DNA from: Nesterenkonia halotolerans
GTDB lineage: Bacteria > Actinomycetota > Actinomycetes > Actinomycetales > Micrococcaceae
Assembly (NCBI RefSeq): GCF_014874065.1
Contig: NZ_JADBEE010000002.1
Location: forward strand, 620,001 to 684,000
Length of the DNA: 64,000 nucleotides
Direction: 5' to 3'
Below are positions 25,521 through 33,636 of the stretch, piece after piece. The notes beneath the pieces were generated by a model. That model did not search any database, was not told the DNA's origin, and worked only from the letters and a program-made list of their open reading frames with translations. Position 1 is the first letter of the stretch. The number at the start of each line of letters is the position of its first letter. The position numbers and the translations under genes are program-made.

Positions 25521-26960
25521 TCAGCCGCGGTCGCCATGCCCGGTCGGCAGTGCGCGAAGCAGTCCGTCCATCGTCATCATGGCCCCGCCCATCACTGCTG
25601 GCAGTCCGCCGCCTGGATGGACCGAGGCACCTACACGCCAGAGCCATGGCCGCTTCAGGCTGTGCCGAGCTGGACGGTGCAGCGGCCCGCTCATCACCAA
25701 GGGGCGGACAGCTCCGTAGAGGGCACCTCCGGAAGCGCCTGATCGACTGAAATAGTCCGGATCTAGGATGGTGTGCTCATCGACAGATGTGTCGAAGCTT
25801 CCGGGCAGCCCCGCGGTGTCCCACACGCGGCGAAGTTCTCGGTCCACGAAAGGACTGTCGAGACCGTAGCGCCGTCCATTCGAGGGCGCTGTCAGCAGCA
25901 CTGCGAGGGTGTCGGCGGTGTTGGTGCCCGATTCAGCTGCTGGGTAGTAGTTGAGAAACGCCATCGTCTGGGTCGGCTCCCGTTGAGCCTCGAGACTTTC
26001 GTAGAGCGCGGTCGGATCCTCGGGCAGAACGACGCTGTGCCGTGACATATCTGCCGGAAAGGGACGCTTGAGCGAGGCGTACACGGCGACCGCCGAGCAG
26101 GAAAGCTTCCGCGGTGGTGGAGGGGTGCGCCCAGGGAGCAGTCCTTCGAGCCTGTCAGCGTCGAGGCCGCTGACCACGGCGTCCGCGCGGTAGACCCTCT
26201 GGGCAGTGCTGACTCGTCCGCGCTCCAGGCTGAGGACGGGCTCATCGGTGCGAATATTGACCCCTGCCGCTCGCGCCAGCCGCTCCAGCGCCCGCACCAG
26301 TTCGTGGACACCTCCTCGCGGCACCCACACTCCGTCTTGGGCCATAATCGCCGGCATGCTGGCGTACAGCGCCGGGGTGCGTGAGGGCCCCACTCCAGCG
26401 TTGAGTGTGTGGATGGCGATCACTTCGCGCAGGCCGTCGGGCAGCCAGGTGAGACTGTCGAGATAACTGCGGGTAGTGAGCCGGTTGCCGTACAGCTTTC
26501 CCAGACGAGCCAGGGAGGGGAGTGCGTCGCGGGACATCGGGGCGGTGGTCAGAAGCCGGGTCACATCCGGCCCGATCGGTCCGTGAAGCGCGGCGAAACG
26601 CTCCCACGCAGGGTGCCAGGGGTGGCCCGGTGGTACCGGCAGTGAGCAGACTTCCCCGCGGAAGTAGTACCGGCCTACTTCCGGAAGCTGCTCCAGATTC
26701 AGGTCTGCTGTCTTTTCGGCCGCTAAGGACGGACTCTGACTGGAGTCATCCAGCCGGCGCAGCAGTTCCTGCCACACGGCTGGAAATGTGAACAGTGAGG
26801 GGCCTGTGTCCATCACTTGACCACCGACGTCGATACGGCGGCTCTTGCCACCCAGCGTCGAGTCGGCTTCCACAAGTGTGACAGCGTGTCCTGCCCAGGC
26901 CGAGAGCACTGCGGCCGTCAAGCCTGCCACTCCGCCGCCGACCACCACGACCCGGCTCAT
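25521..26960 (-). CDS. Carotenoid desaturase-like FAD oxidoreductase (CrtI/CrtD family)
   Basis: A 479-residue protein. The N-terminal FAD motif VVVVGGGVAGLTAAVLSAWAGH is followed by EADSTLGGKSRRIDVGG and DTGPSLFTFPAVW, all typical of phytoene desaturase/carotenoid 3,4-desaturase. The C-terminal flavin motif VGASVHPGGGLPAVMGGAMM is present. ATG 26960 overlaps the stop of the UbiA-type gene by 4 bp (ATGA), so the two are co-translated. Pairing with a lycopene-elongase-like UbiA protein parallels LyeJ-CrtD of bacterioruberin synthesis, which would make this a 3,4-desaturase. This assignment is inferred. No phytoene synthase gene is in the window. Confidence 0.8.
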   Translation of the reverse strand: MSRVVVVGGGVAGLTAAVLSAWAGHAVTLVEADSTLGGKSRRIDVGGQVMDTGPSLFTFPAVWQELLRRLDDSSQSPSLAAEKTADLNLEQLPEVGRYYFRGEVCSLPVPPGHPWHPAWERFAALHGPIGPDVTRLLTTAPMSRDALPSLARLGKLYGNRLTTRSYLDSLTWLPDGLREVIAIHTLNAGVGPSRTPALYASMPAIMAQDGVWVPRGGVHELVRALERLARAAGVNIRTDEPVLSLERGRVSTAQRVYRADAVVSGLDADRLEGLLPGRTPPPPRKLSCSAVAVYASLKRPFPADMSRHSVVLPEDPTALYESLEAQREPTQTMAFLNYYPAAESGTNTADTLAVLLTAPSNGRRYGLDSPFVDRELRRVWDTAGLPGSFDTSVDEHTILDPDYFSRSGASGGALYGAVRPLVMSGPLHRPARHSLKRPWLWRVGASVHPGGGLPAVMGGAMMTMDGLLRALPTGHGDRG

Positions 26961-27937
26961 GGGTACCACCCCAGCAGCAGCGCCGCCACGAGTTGGATGC
27001 CGGCCACAGCGCCGGCGACATAGGGAAAGGCGATCGAGTAGCGGTACAGACCGTGGGCGGTGCTGCTGAGCGGGGAGCGGAACAACGTGTAGAGCAGCCA
27101 GCCGCTGATCAGCGCGTTGGCAAGCGCGACGGGAACATTGACCATGGCGAATCCGATCGTGGCCAATGTCCACCAGAGTCCGCTCCAGAGCGCCGCGCGG
27201 CGAACACCGAGGCGCACGGCCGTGGTCGCGATTCCGGCCGACTGGTCTTCCTCGATGTCTTGGACCGCGTCAAAGGTGTGTTTAGCCACGCTCCACGCCA
27301 TGAGCGCCACAGCAGCGGCCCAGACAGGGCTGGATCCTAGGGCGAGCGGAACAAAGACGATCGGCAGGGCGTAGGCGGCGTTGCTGAGCGAATCCAGATA
27401 GGGACGCGCCTTGAACCGCAGCGGTGGCGCTGAATAGAAGATGAACACGACCAGGTAGAGCCCGATCCACAGCAGCGCGTCACCGGGGAGCGCCCACACG
27501 AAGTACGCCAGGAACGGAAGATTGGTCGCAAGAACTGCGATCCATATCGAGCGAACCTCGGCAGCGCGGATCCGGGCGCCTTCGAGAGACCCCTTCCGCG
27601 GATTGAGCGCGTCGGTCTCCTGATCGAAGATGTCATTGACGCCGTAGATGAGCAGGTTGAATGGCAGCGTCAGCCACAAGAGCAGCGCCAGTGCATCCCA
27701 ATGCCACAAGTGACCGGCCAGCCACATTCCCAGGACGGCGGGTCCGACGGTGTTGATCCACAGCACCGGCCGTGAGATATGGACCATTCGTTGGACAACA
27801 GATTGGGGTCTCGAATGAGATTCGACGGTGGAGCCCCTTCTGCCTGGTACACCAGTGGTGCCTGGATGAGCTGGATGCCTGTTCTCGCCGTTGCGCCGGC
27901 TCTGTGGTGTCCAGTCGCTGGCGGGGGAGGGGCCCAT
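26957..27937 (-). CDS. UbiA-family prenyltransferase, lycopene-elongase-like
   Basis: A protein of ~326 residues. A variable hydrophilic N-terminus (~50 residues) is followed by about 8 membrane helices. The first Asp-rich motif is YGVNDIFDQETDALNPRKG and the second is DAVQDIEEDQ; both bind Mg-diphosphate. HISRPVLWINTVGP and YSAPPLRFKARPYLDSLSNAAYA closely resemble CrtEb/LyeJ, which add C5 units to lycopene for C50 carotenoids. It would work with the desaturase encoded just downstream. ATG 27937 has no clear ribosome-binding site, and ATG 27787 is possible. Confidence 0.82.
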   Translation of the reverse strand: MGPSPASDWTPQSRRNGENRHPAHPGTTGVPGRRGSTVESHSRPQSVVQRMVHISRPVLWINTVGPAVLGMWLAGHLWHWDALALLLWLTLPFNLLIYGVNDIFDQETDALNPRKGSLEGARIRAAEVRSIWIAVLATNLPFLAYFVWALPGDALLWIGLYLVVFIFYSAPPLRFKARPYLDSLSNAAYALPIVFVPLALGSSPVWAAAVALMAWSVAKHTFDAVQDIEEDQSAGIATTAVRLGVRRAALWSGLWWTLATIGFAMVNVPVALANALISGWLLYTLFRSPLSSTAHGLYRYSIAFPYVAGAVAGIQLVAALLLGWYP

Positions 27938-28081
27938 GGTCAAGATGCTACGTCAGGTACCGACCTTGACCTGGACTGTTAACTCAGAACAAGCACCAGC
28001 CTGACCAGCGCGTGCCGCTGTGCAAGCCCAGCCAACCGACTTCTTCAGCGCTGGTCGCCGCCCGTGATCTAAGGTTCACCC

Positions 28082-28735
28082 ATGACAAATCTTCAGGGTG
28101 CGGTTGTTCTGGTGGTCGGCGCGACCGGCGGGCTCGGCTCCCGGATCGCCGATCAGTTGGAGAGCAACGGCGCCCTCGTTGCCCGGTCCTCGAAATCTGG
28201 TGGTCACGATCTGCGTGAACCCTCGGTGATTCAAGAGGTTCTGGAGGCCACGACGGCGGAGCACGGACGTCTCGACGGTCTGGTGGTGGCCTCCGGGGTC
28301 GTCGCCTTCGGTGCAGCCTCCGAGGTTGAACCCGCCACGGTAGAGGAACTGTTTGCCGTGAACACGACCAGCGCGATCCAGCTGATCACCCAGAGCCAGT
28401 CCTACCTCGTTGCCTCCGCGCAGGACGGCCGGGAGCCCTTCGTGGTGACACTCAGCGGAGTCGTCGCAGAGACGCCGGTCGCCGGACTGGCAGCATATTC
28501 GGCGTCAAAAGCTGGGCTCGCGGCCTTCGTCGTCGCAGCGGCACGCGAGTACCGTCGCGTGGGCATCCGACTCGTGGATGCGCGCCCTGGCCACACCGGC
28601 ACCTCGCTGTCCGAGCACCCGATCGCCGGGTCAGCGCCGAAATTCGGAGCAGCGCTGTATCCAGACCAGGTGGCAGCGCGGATCGTCACCGCGATCGTCG
28701 ATGGCGAGAAGGACCTGCCCAGCACCGCCTTCTAG
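28082..28735 (+). CDS. Short-chain dehydrogenase/reductase
   Basis: A 217-residue SDR. The NAD(P) motif GATGGLGSRIA is at residue 13, the GLVVASGV strand near residue 66, and catalytic Tyr139 and Lys143 lie in YSASK, with the Ser of TLSGVV in front at ~125. The chain is shorter than typical (~250) in the region after strand beta-1 but all catalytic elements are present. Substrate unknown. A gap of 144 bp separates it from the divergent UbiA-type gene. Confidence 0.88.
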   Translation: MTNLQGAVVLVVGATGGLGSRIADQLESNGALVARSSKSGGHDLREPSVIQEVLEATTAEHGRLDGLVVASGVVAFGAASEVEPATVEELFAVNTTSAIQLITQSQSYLVASAQDGREPFVVTLSGVVAETPVAGLAAYSASKAGLAAFVVAAAREYRRVGIRLVDARPGHTGTSLSEHPIAGSAPKFGAALYPDQVAARIVTAIVDGEKDLPSTAF

Positions 28736-28903
28736 GCAGCGGAGGCGATGCTGCTCAGCGTGTCTCAGAACGGCAGGGTTCGCGAGAGCGGGCCTGGCGT
28801 GAGCCAATCCTCTAGAGATTCGGCTGGACTGCGACGGGGTGCAGTGCCGACCGATGACTGTGGCACAAGGGTGACAGGGTGGGACGCGCGTACTATGGAA
28901 GGT

Positions 28904-29149
28904 ATGGAAATACTCTTCAAATCCATCCGTAGCATCGGTTTCCGTCGTGGACCTGGACGCGTCCTCGCGGGCATCGGGGGAAGCATCGCAGCGAAGTTCG
29001 GATTCAACGTGTGGTTGGTCCGCTTGGTGATCCTCTTGTCTTTCTTGCTTCCGGTGCTGGGCGTCGGAGCATATCTGTTGGTGTGGGTTCTGACGCCCTG
29101 GCAGGACGGTCGCATCCCGTTGGAGCGTGCCTTAGAAGGCCGACGCTAG
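28904..29149 (+). CDS. PspC-domain small membrane protein
   Basis: An 81-residue protein. It has a PspC-like segment (RGPGRVLAGIGGSIAAKFGFNVWLVRLVILL) followed by one long hydrophobic helix pair (SFLLPVLGVGAYLLVWVLTPW). PspC domains act in envelope-stress sensing. This minimal single-domain form lacks the C-terminal regions of actinobacterial LiaS-like fusions. The frame is open upstream to 28748, but ATG 28904 (or 28895) gives the normal domain start. Confidence 0.8.
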   Translation: MEILFKSIRSIGFRRGPGRVLAGIGGSIAAKFGFNVWLVRLVILLSFLLPVLGVGAYLLVWVLTPWQDGRIPLERALEGRR

Positions 29150-29157
29150 AGCGTCGG

Positions 29158-29940
29158 TTAGTCGGTACCTGCCAGGATGAGCTCCACCGCTTCCTTTGGG
29201 GCGTCCCATTGCGGGAAGTGTCCGCACCGGGGGAACCAGTGCAGGGTCGCATCGGGGAACGCAGCAACAGCCCGATGAGCTTGCCGTGGAACGGTGACGA
29301 GGTCGCGGCTTCCCCAGCCGATGGTGACGCGACCGGGGACCTTCCCGAGCGGAGCGCCCTGCTGCTTGGGCCCTTTCGTGAGTGCGTCCATCGCCGCATC
29401 CGTCGCTGGACTATCGGCTAACCCGAGCAGGTCGGGCAGCACAGTCTGCTGCGTCAGAGACCACGGGTGGGCCGAGAACTGGGCGAGCAGCGCGGTCCGA
29501 CTGACGCGATTGCTCAACAGTGTCGGCAGGGCGCCTCGCAAAGCACGGACCAGGGCAATTGAGGGCCGAAGGGTACGGCTGAAGACCGCCAGCTCGCGGT
29601 CACTCCAGAAGCCCCCAGGGTCCAGCGCCACGGTGTGCCCACCGATCCCGCGTCTGGCGAGCTCAAGCACGATCCGCCCGCCCATCGACTGCCCGGCAGT
29701 GGCAACGCCGTCCAGGCCCTGCTCATCGATGAACTGTGCGACCGCATCGGCGAGCGTGGCGATCGAGACTTTGCCCGGCAGCCCGGTCGTCTGTCCGAAT
29801 CCAGGCAGGTCGACCGCGATTACCTCCCGTTGCGCGGCCAAGTCGTCGATGATCGGATCCCAGGAGCGCAGACCCGCCCCGAGGCCGTGCACCAGCAGAA
29901 GGGGGCTCCCCTCGCCTCTCCGCACATAATTCAGGCTCAT
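29158..29940 (-). CDS. Alpha/beta hydrolase
   Basis: A 260-residue alpha/beta hydrolase. The oxyanion motif LLVHGLGAGLRSW is near residue 15, the nucleophile elbow AGQSMGG near 92, the acidic residue in GWGSRDLV and the catalytic His in CGHFPQWD near 240. This is the typical layout of esterase/lactonase/haloalkane-dehalogenase-like enzymes. Cytosolic. It converges with the PspC-domain gene 8 bp away. Substrate unknown. Confidence 0.86.
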   Translation of the reverse strand: MSLNYVRRGEGSPLLLVHGLGAGLRSWDPIIDDLAAQREVIAVDLPGFGQTTGLPGKVSIATLADAVAQFIDEQGLDGVATAGQSMGGRIVLELARRGIGGHTVALDPGGFWSDRELAVFSRTLRPSIALVRALRGALPTLLSNRVSRTALLAQFSAHPWSLTQQTVLPDLLGLADSPATDAAMDALTKGPKQQGAPLGKVPGRVTIGWGSRDLVTVPRQAHRAVAAFPDATLHWFPRCGHFPQWDAPKEAVELILAGTD

Positions 29941-30174
29941 CGGATCAGTGTACGGAGGGGCTTGGCGCCGAACCGTCCCAGGTTGATGGGTCTTTCCCGT
30001 TGGGCGGTGAGGTTTGGCCGGTGTTCGAAACCCGGGCGTATCCGATCTTCAGCCCAGTCATGGCCATCAGTGTTGCAGATAAGGGGCCTTCACCGGGCTT
30101 TTAACCGGGCGGGGTATACGTGCACGCTAAGCCCAGTATCTATATGGAGTGGTTTTGGGGTGGGGGAGTGACCG

Positions 30175-30400
30175 GTGAGCAACCGGCTTACGGGCAGTCT
30201 TGAGCCGCACCCCGTTCACGTCTCACTGCAACGGGAGAACGCGACGGCACGCCGCGCAACCCGCTGCGGCGATCGCGGCGATCGCACTCTTCATCGCCAC
30301 TCCTGCAGTGAGTGACCCCTCTTACCAGTCGACGGTGATCGTGTTCGGGGTCCTGCGTCTCGCGACTGCGACGCTTAAAACCAGAGGAAGACCGGGGTGA
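30175..30400 (+). pseudogene. Broken small membrane protein gene (frameshift)
   Basis: GTG 30175 has a strong GGGGGAG six bases upstream and starts a plausible peptide (SNRLTGSLEPHPVHVSLQRENATARR) that soon becomes non-protein-like. The frame one base later carries HAAQPAAAIAAIALFIATPAV and continues to a stop at 30400 that overlaps the next start (GTGA). The total length is one base over a multiple of three, so a single inserted base around 30245-30255 would explain it. Product unknown. Confidence 0.4.
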
Positions 30401-30612
30401 CCATAAGCCGTCCCTCCGGGCCGCGGAGCCTCGGCTTCGTGGTGATCCTTGGCATCATCGTTCTACTGCTCCTGGGAGCCTCCGGTGTCCTCGCCGCAAA
30501 CGGGCGCCCTGAATGGATAGGCGCCACGGCGGCGGCTAGATTCAGCGTGATGTGGTTCGGGTCGTGGCAGTACGACCGTGTTTACGATCGAGAGTTGCGA
30601 CATGGTCGCTGA
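30397..30612 (+). CDS. Small single-helix membrane protein
   Basis: A 71-residue protein with one hydrophobic segment (FVVILGIIVLLLLGASGVLAA, residues ~14-34) followed by a Trp/Arg-rich tail. It overlaps the previous frame by 4 bp and the next HTH gene by 11 bp, so the three read as one operon. No family is recognised. Confidence 0.5.
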   Translation: MTISRPSGPRSLGFVVILGIIVLLLLGASGVLAANGRPEWIGATAAARFSVMWFGSWQYDRVYDRELRHGR

Positions 30613-30908
30613 TAGCGGCTTCGATGAGTCGATCCATGCGCCTAACCGTCTCCGCATCTGCGGGATCCTCCGGCCGCTCGATGGGGCAGAGTTCTCCGTG
30701 CTGAAAGACGCTTCGGGGATCTCCGAAGCGAACGTCTCAAAGACCATCCGTAACCTGGTGGAGTTGGGTTATGTCCAGGAAGTCCACCTCGAGCAAGCGC
30801 AAGGACATGCGGCTTACGACAACCCCCAGCCTCACACCGGCGGGGCGCCGGACCTTCGATGCGCACCGTTTGGCCCTTCAGCGAATGACGGAAGTGCTCA
30901 CCGACTGA
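30602..30908 (+). pseudogene. Frameshifted winged-helix transcriptional regulator
   Basis: The first ~60 codons encode a clear ArsR/MarR-type winged helix (HAPNRLRICGILRPLDGAEFSVLKD, ISEANVSKTIRNLVELGYV). After ~30780 the annotated frame turns into nonsense. One base later the frame reads STSSKRKDMRLTTTPSLTPAGRRTF and ends DAHRLALQRMTEVLTD stop at 30908, exactly the expected wing and C-terminal helix with the LTPAGR motif. The interval is one base over a multiple of three, so a one-base insertion near 30780-30785 inactivates it or is a sequencing error. ATG at 30602. Confidence 0.75.
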
Positions 30909-31097
30909 GTCCGTGACCAAGTGGACGCCTTGATGTTGCCTCGGCACGCCCTGTAGCTCTCAGCGTCCCCTGCCGGAGACAGGGCAGCATTCCTCTATAA
31001 GTCGCCGCGATACGAGACGTCGTTTCCGCATCTCCGGCGACGTCTCCAGTGAACATTCTTTGTTCGTCAAGGCTGTCAGAAAATAGCCAAGATAACC

Positions 31098-31133
31098 GCG
31101 TGGGAGACAGTCATATGAGACTGTCTCCCACGC
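31098..31133 (-). terminator. Hairpin terminator of the low-GC gene pair
   Basis: Perfect 15-bp inverted repeat, GCGTGGGAGACAGTC at 31098-31112 against 31119-31133, with a 6-nt loop. It lies 2 bp beyond the stop of the membrane-protein gene. On the minus strand a moderately T-rich stretch (ggttatcttggctattttc) follows it. Confidence 0.8.
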
Positions 31134-31135
31134 TA

Positions 31136-31477
31136 TTATGCAGTTTTACTAGTTTTTTCTTTGGTTATTAGCAAGAACACAGCAATCGCCGACCAGGCAA
31201 CTATTTGAGCAGCGATTGCGTAGATGTGCAGCGAACCGTAGATCACAGTTGAAAAAAACGATAAAATGATTACTAATAGACCGGCATAGTACCCAGATTT
31301 TTTGACTTTAATATCACGATTTAATGATAGCTTAATGTATATCGAAGCAGGGATGGCAAGCAAAACAATCAGCGACACTACTACAATACTGGAATCAAAA
31401 AAAGTGAAAATATTATATATTGTCAAAAAATAGGCAGATATTGCTAACGCAATTTCAATCACATATGTACGCTGCAT
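31136..31477 (-). CDS. Four-helix membrane protein, candidate immunity/export partner
   Basis: A 113-residue, very hydrophobic protein with four predicted membrane helices (near residues 6-26, 31-50, 64-84 and 88-107) and a basic C-terminus (KEKTSKTA). Base composition is strikingly AT-rich compared with its surroundings. ATG 31477 has AGAAGGG five bases upstream and lies 9 bp after the stop of the secreted small protein, so both are in one transcript. Size and topology recall bacteriocin immunity proteins, but no family match is recognised. Confidence 0.65.
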   Translation of the reverse strand: MQRTYVIEIALAISAYFLTIYNIFTFFDSSIVVVSLIVLLAIPASIYIKLSLNRDIKVKKSGYYAGLLVIILSFFSTVIYGSLHIYAIAAQIVAWSAIAVFLLITKEKTSKTA

Positions 31478-31486
31478 TGGACCCTT

Positions 31487-32038
31487 CTATCGCGCGCTGC
31501 TACCTTCAAGCGACAGTGCGAGACTCGAAGCTCCGACTGCCTTCAGTCCGGTAGCGATAGCTCCCTTATTGTTCTTAATCAGGCTAACCACTGCAGGACG
31601 AGCAGCGGATCCGAAGGGGATGCATCCAATGATGGCACTGGCAATGTACTCGACCGGGTCCCCTCCATTATAGGCCTGGTAGGCGGAGAGGCCGACGGTC
31701 CCAACGCAAGCCAGGACAACAGGGAGTCCAATCGCCGGGAGGGCCATAGTTTCGAACCCATCGGATTCGCCAGAAGCGAGTTCAGCTCGAAGCTGAGCTG
31801 CCTCGGCTGAAGAGATGTCACCAGAGGCCTCTGCGGAGTCAATAATGACTCGAAACTCCTCGATTAGGGCAGCTTCTTCGGCGGCCGGCGAAGGAACTGC
31901 ACTGCCAACCTCTGGTGCAGCAGCAGTGGCATCTGGAAGTGCTGACGACGCGGCTGCCACACTGGCGGATGACACAACTAGTGCAGCAGAAAGTGTGAGC
32001 GCTGAGAGTGATTTCGTGGTCTTAGTAAGAGTAGTGAT
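31487..32038 (-). CDS. Secreted small hydrophobic protein with apparent ATC start (bacteriocin-like candidate)
   Basis: A protein of 183 residues if translated from ATC at 32038. That codon is preceded by AGAGAGAGG with 8-nt spacing; no ATG, GTG or TTG is available in frame before it. The N-terminus then forms a complete signal peptide (TTLTKTTKSLSALTLSAAL, followed by VVSSASVAAASSA). Then come a Pro/Ala linker, an acidic helical pro-like region (residues ~52-95) and a hydrophobic C-terminal domain (~98-176) with two cysteines (111, 139) and a Lys-containing amphipathic end (SLIKNNKGAIATGLKAVG). The next in-frame start, GTG 31975, would cut the signal peptide. A secreted antimicrobial peptide precursor is one reading; function unproven. 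Confidence 0.6.
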   Translation of the reverse strand: MTTLTKTTKSLSALTLSAALVVSSASVAAASSALPDATAAAPEVGSAVPSPAAEEAALIEEFRVIIDSAEASGDISSAEAAQLRAELASGESDGFETMALPAIGLPVVLACVGTVGLSAYQAYNGGDPVEYIASAIIGCIPFGSAARPAVVSLIKNNKGAIATGLKAVGASSLALSLEGSSAR

Positions 32039-32103
32039 AACTAGTTCCTCTCTCTAATGCTCCATGAGACTACTTCTTTCGCTTTCTCGCTGTCCGGGAG
32101 ATC

Positions 32104-32598
32104 GGTTGCCCGCCTGAACAGTTATTTGAGTGTTTCAATCAACGGCTGGTCGTTCAAGAGTCAGTTGCCGATTAGGTACTTTTGTTAGTACGACGGAGTT
32201 TGCCCCAAGTGAGGTAGTTGGCTGGCCGTTGAGCCGGTGGTCGTCGCCTGAGGCGGCGGTGGGGGCTGGGGGTCAATACACGGTACGAGTAGACGGATCT
32301 GGGACCTGTACCACAGCGCGCGCTTCGGAGGTGCTTACTCCTTCTAAGCCTGTCCGCGCGAGGGTCTCCACGAGAATTTCGTAGTGCCTGTTGAGGCGTC
32401 GCCTTGGATGCTTATCGTAGTTAGGGCACTAATGCCCGTTGAGGGATTGGCTTACGGGCATCCTCGAGTCACCGTAGGAACTCATCAAAGTCCTGCAGGC
32501 CGAAGACTTGACCTTCTAGCTGACTCGAAGGTTTACCGTGGTCGAACAGGACCTCTGCCGCTGGACCCAGCGGCCGCAGACCGGTCCTGTCACAACGG
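32104..32598. other. Non-coding or degraded stretch
   Basis: About 500 bp between the low-GC pair and the arsenic-type permease. Short frames exist on both strands, but none has a good start, family motif or codon pattern like its neighbours. It probably holds the promoter of the secreted-protein gene and remnants of older insertions. Confidence 0.5.
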
Positions 32599-33609
32599 AT
32601 GACGGAGAACCACCGCATGACTTGGGCCGAACGACTTCAAAGCGTGTTCGTCGCGGGCGCCGCACTGGCTGGACTCGGGGTCGGGCTGATGACACCGCTG
32701 GAAGCCAGCGGCGAGCACCTAGTGATTCCGGCTCTGCTGGTGATGCTCATCGCCGTCTTCGTGCAGCTCGATGCGTCGCATCTCAAAGACGTGGGCAAAG
32801 CCAAGGGGCTTGTCGCGATCAGTCTCGCGTTGAACTACGCCTTCACCCCGCTTCTCGCTTGGGCGCTGGGTCTCGGGCTGCTCGGCGAGCAGCCCGATCT
32901 GCGCATCGGGCTGTTGCTGCTGCTGGTTACCCCGTGCACTGATTGGTACCTGGTCTTCACTGCCATGGCGCGTGGCCATGCAGGGATCGCAACGGCCCTG
33001 TTGCCGATCAATCTGGTGCTGCAGTTGCTGCTGCTGCCGGTCTACGTGATGCTGCTCGGCGGTGAAGCTGCGATGGTCGAGACAGCGACTCTGTTAGAGG
33101 CCGTGGGACTGATGCTTCTAGTCCCACTCGTGGCCGCTTTCGCTCTGCGTTGGATCAGCACTCGGGCCAAGGGGGCGCAGTGGCGGGACGAGCACGTGGG
33201 CCGGTGGGCGAACCGTATCGTGATGCCGCTGCTGTGTCTGGCGGTCTTCGCGATGTTTGCCTGGCAGGCACCCGTGGTCGCCGAGAGCGGCACAGAGATG
33301 CTGCTCCTGCTGCCTCCACTCTTGGCGTTCTTCATCATTCTCCCGCTGGTCTCCACCGGGATCGCTCGATTGCTGCGCCTATCAGGGCCGCAACGGGTCA
33401 CACTGACCATGGTGACCACCGCCCGGAACTCACCTATCGCGCTGGGCATCGCGGTCGCGGCATTCCCTGACCGGCCACTCATAGCTGTCGCCCTAGTACT
33501 AGGTCCGCTGATCGAACTCCCGATCCTCGCGGTGTTGAGCCAAGTCATTCGCCACCGGGAGAAAGACGCTCCGGCCGATGATGTTCCCGCAACCAACAGC
33601 GAACAATAA
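32599..33609 (+). CDS. Arsenic resistance-type permease (BASS/ACR3-like)
   Basis: A 336-residue membrane protein with about 10 helices of the bile acid/arsenite symporter superfamily. Motifs typical of the ACR3-related arsenic resistance proteins are present: LLVTPCTDWYLVFTAMARG with the functional Cys, and TTARNSPIALGIAVAAFPDRPLIA in the second half. It would export arsenite or another metalloid. The start is uncertain: ATG 32617 has GGAG nine bases upstream and yields MTWAERLQSVF. It is followed at 27 bp by a cysteine-rich MerR regulator, probably its sensor. Confidence 0.85.
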   Translation: MTENHRMTWAERLQSVFVAGAALAGLGVGLMTPLEASGEHLVIPALLVMLIAVFVQLDASHLKDVGKAKGLVAISLALNYAFTPLLAWALGLGLLGEQPDLRIGLLLLLVTPCTDWYLVFTAMARGHAGIATALLPINLVLQLLLLPVYVMLLGGEAAMVETATLLEAVGLMLLVPLVAAFALRWISTRAKGAQWRDEHVGRWANRIVMPLLCLAVFAMFAWQAPVVAESGTEMLLLLPPLLAFFIILPLVSTGIARLLRLSGPQRVTLTMVTTARNSPIALGIAVAAFPDRPLIAVALVLGPLIELPILAVLSQVIRHREKDAPADDVPATNSEQ

Positions 33610-33636
33610 ATCTCCTCGCGAGTGAAGGGTGTGGAC

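Noticed and set aside
29635-30171. 178-codon plus-strand frame opposite the hydrolase
   Set aside because: Mostly antisense to the hydrolase with no protein-like features.
30185-32460. 12-bp direct repeat GGCTTACGGGCA at 30185 and 32449 as borders of a mobile island
   Set aside because: Many 12-mer pairs are expected by chance in 64 kb, and no integrase or symmetrical context supports an attachment site.
32130-32602. Open frames of 84 and 72 codons between the low-GC pair and the permease
   Set aside because: No ribosome-binding site, family motif or suitable codon pattern; short frames are frequent in GC-rich DNA.
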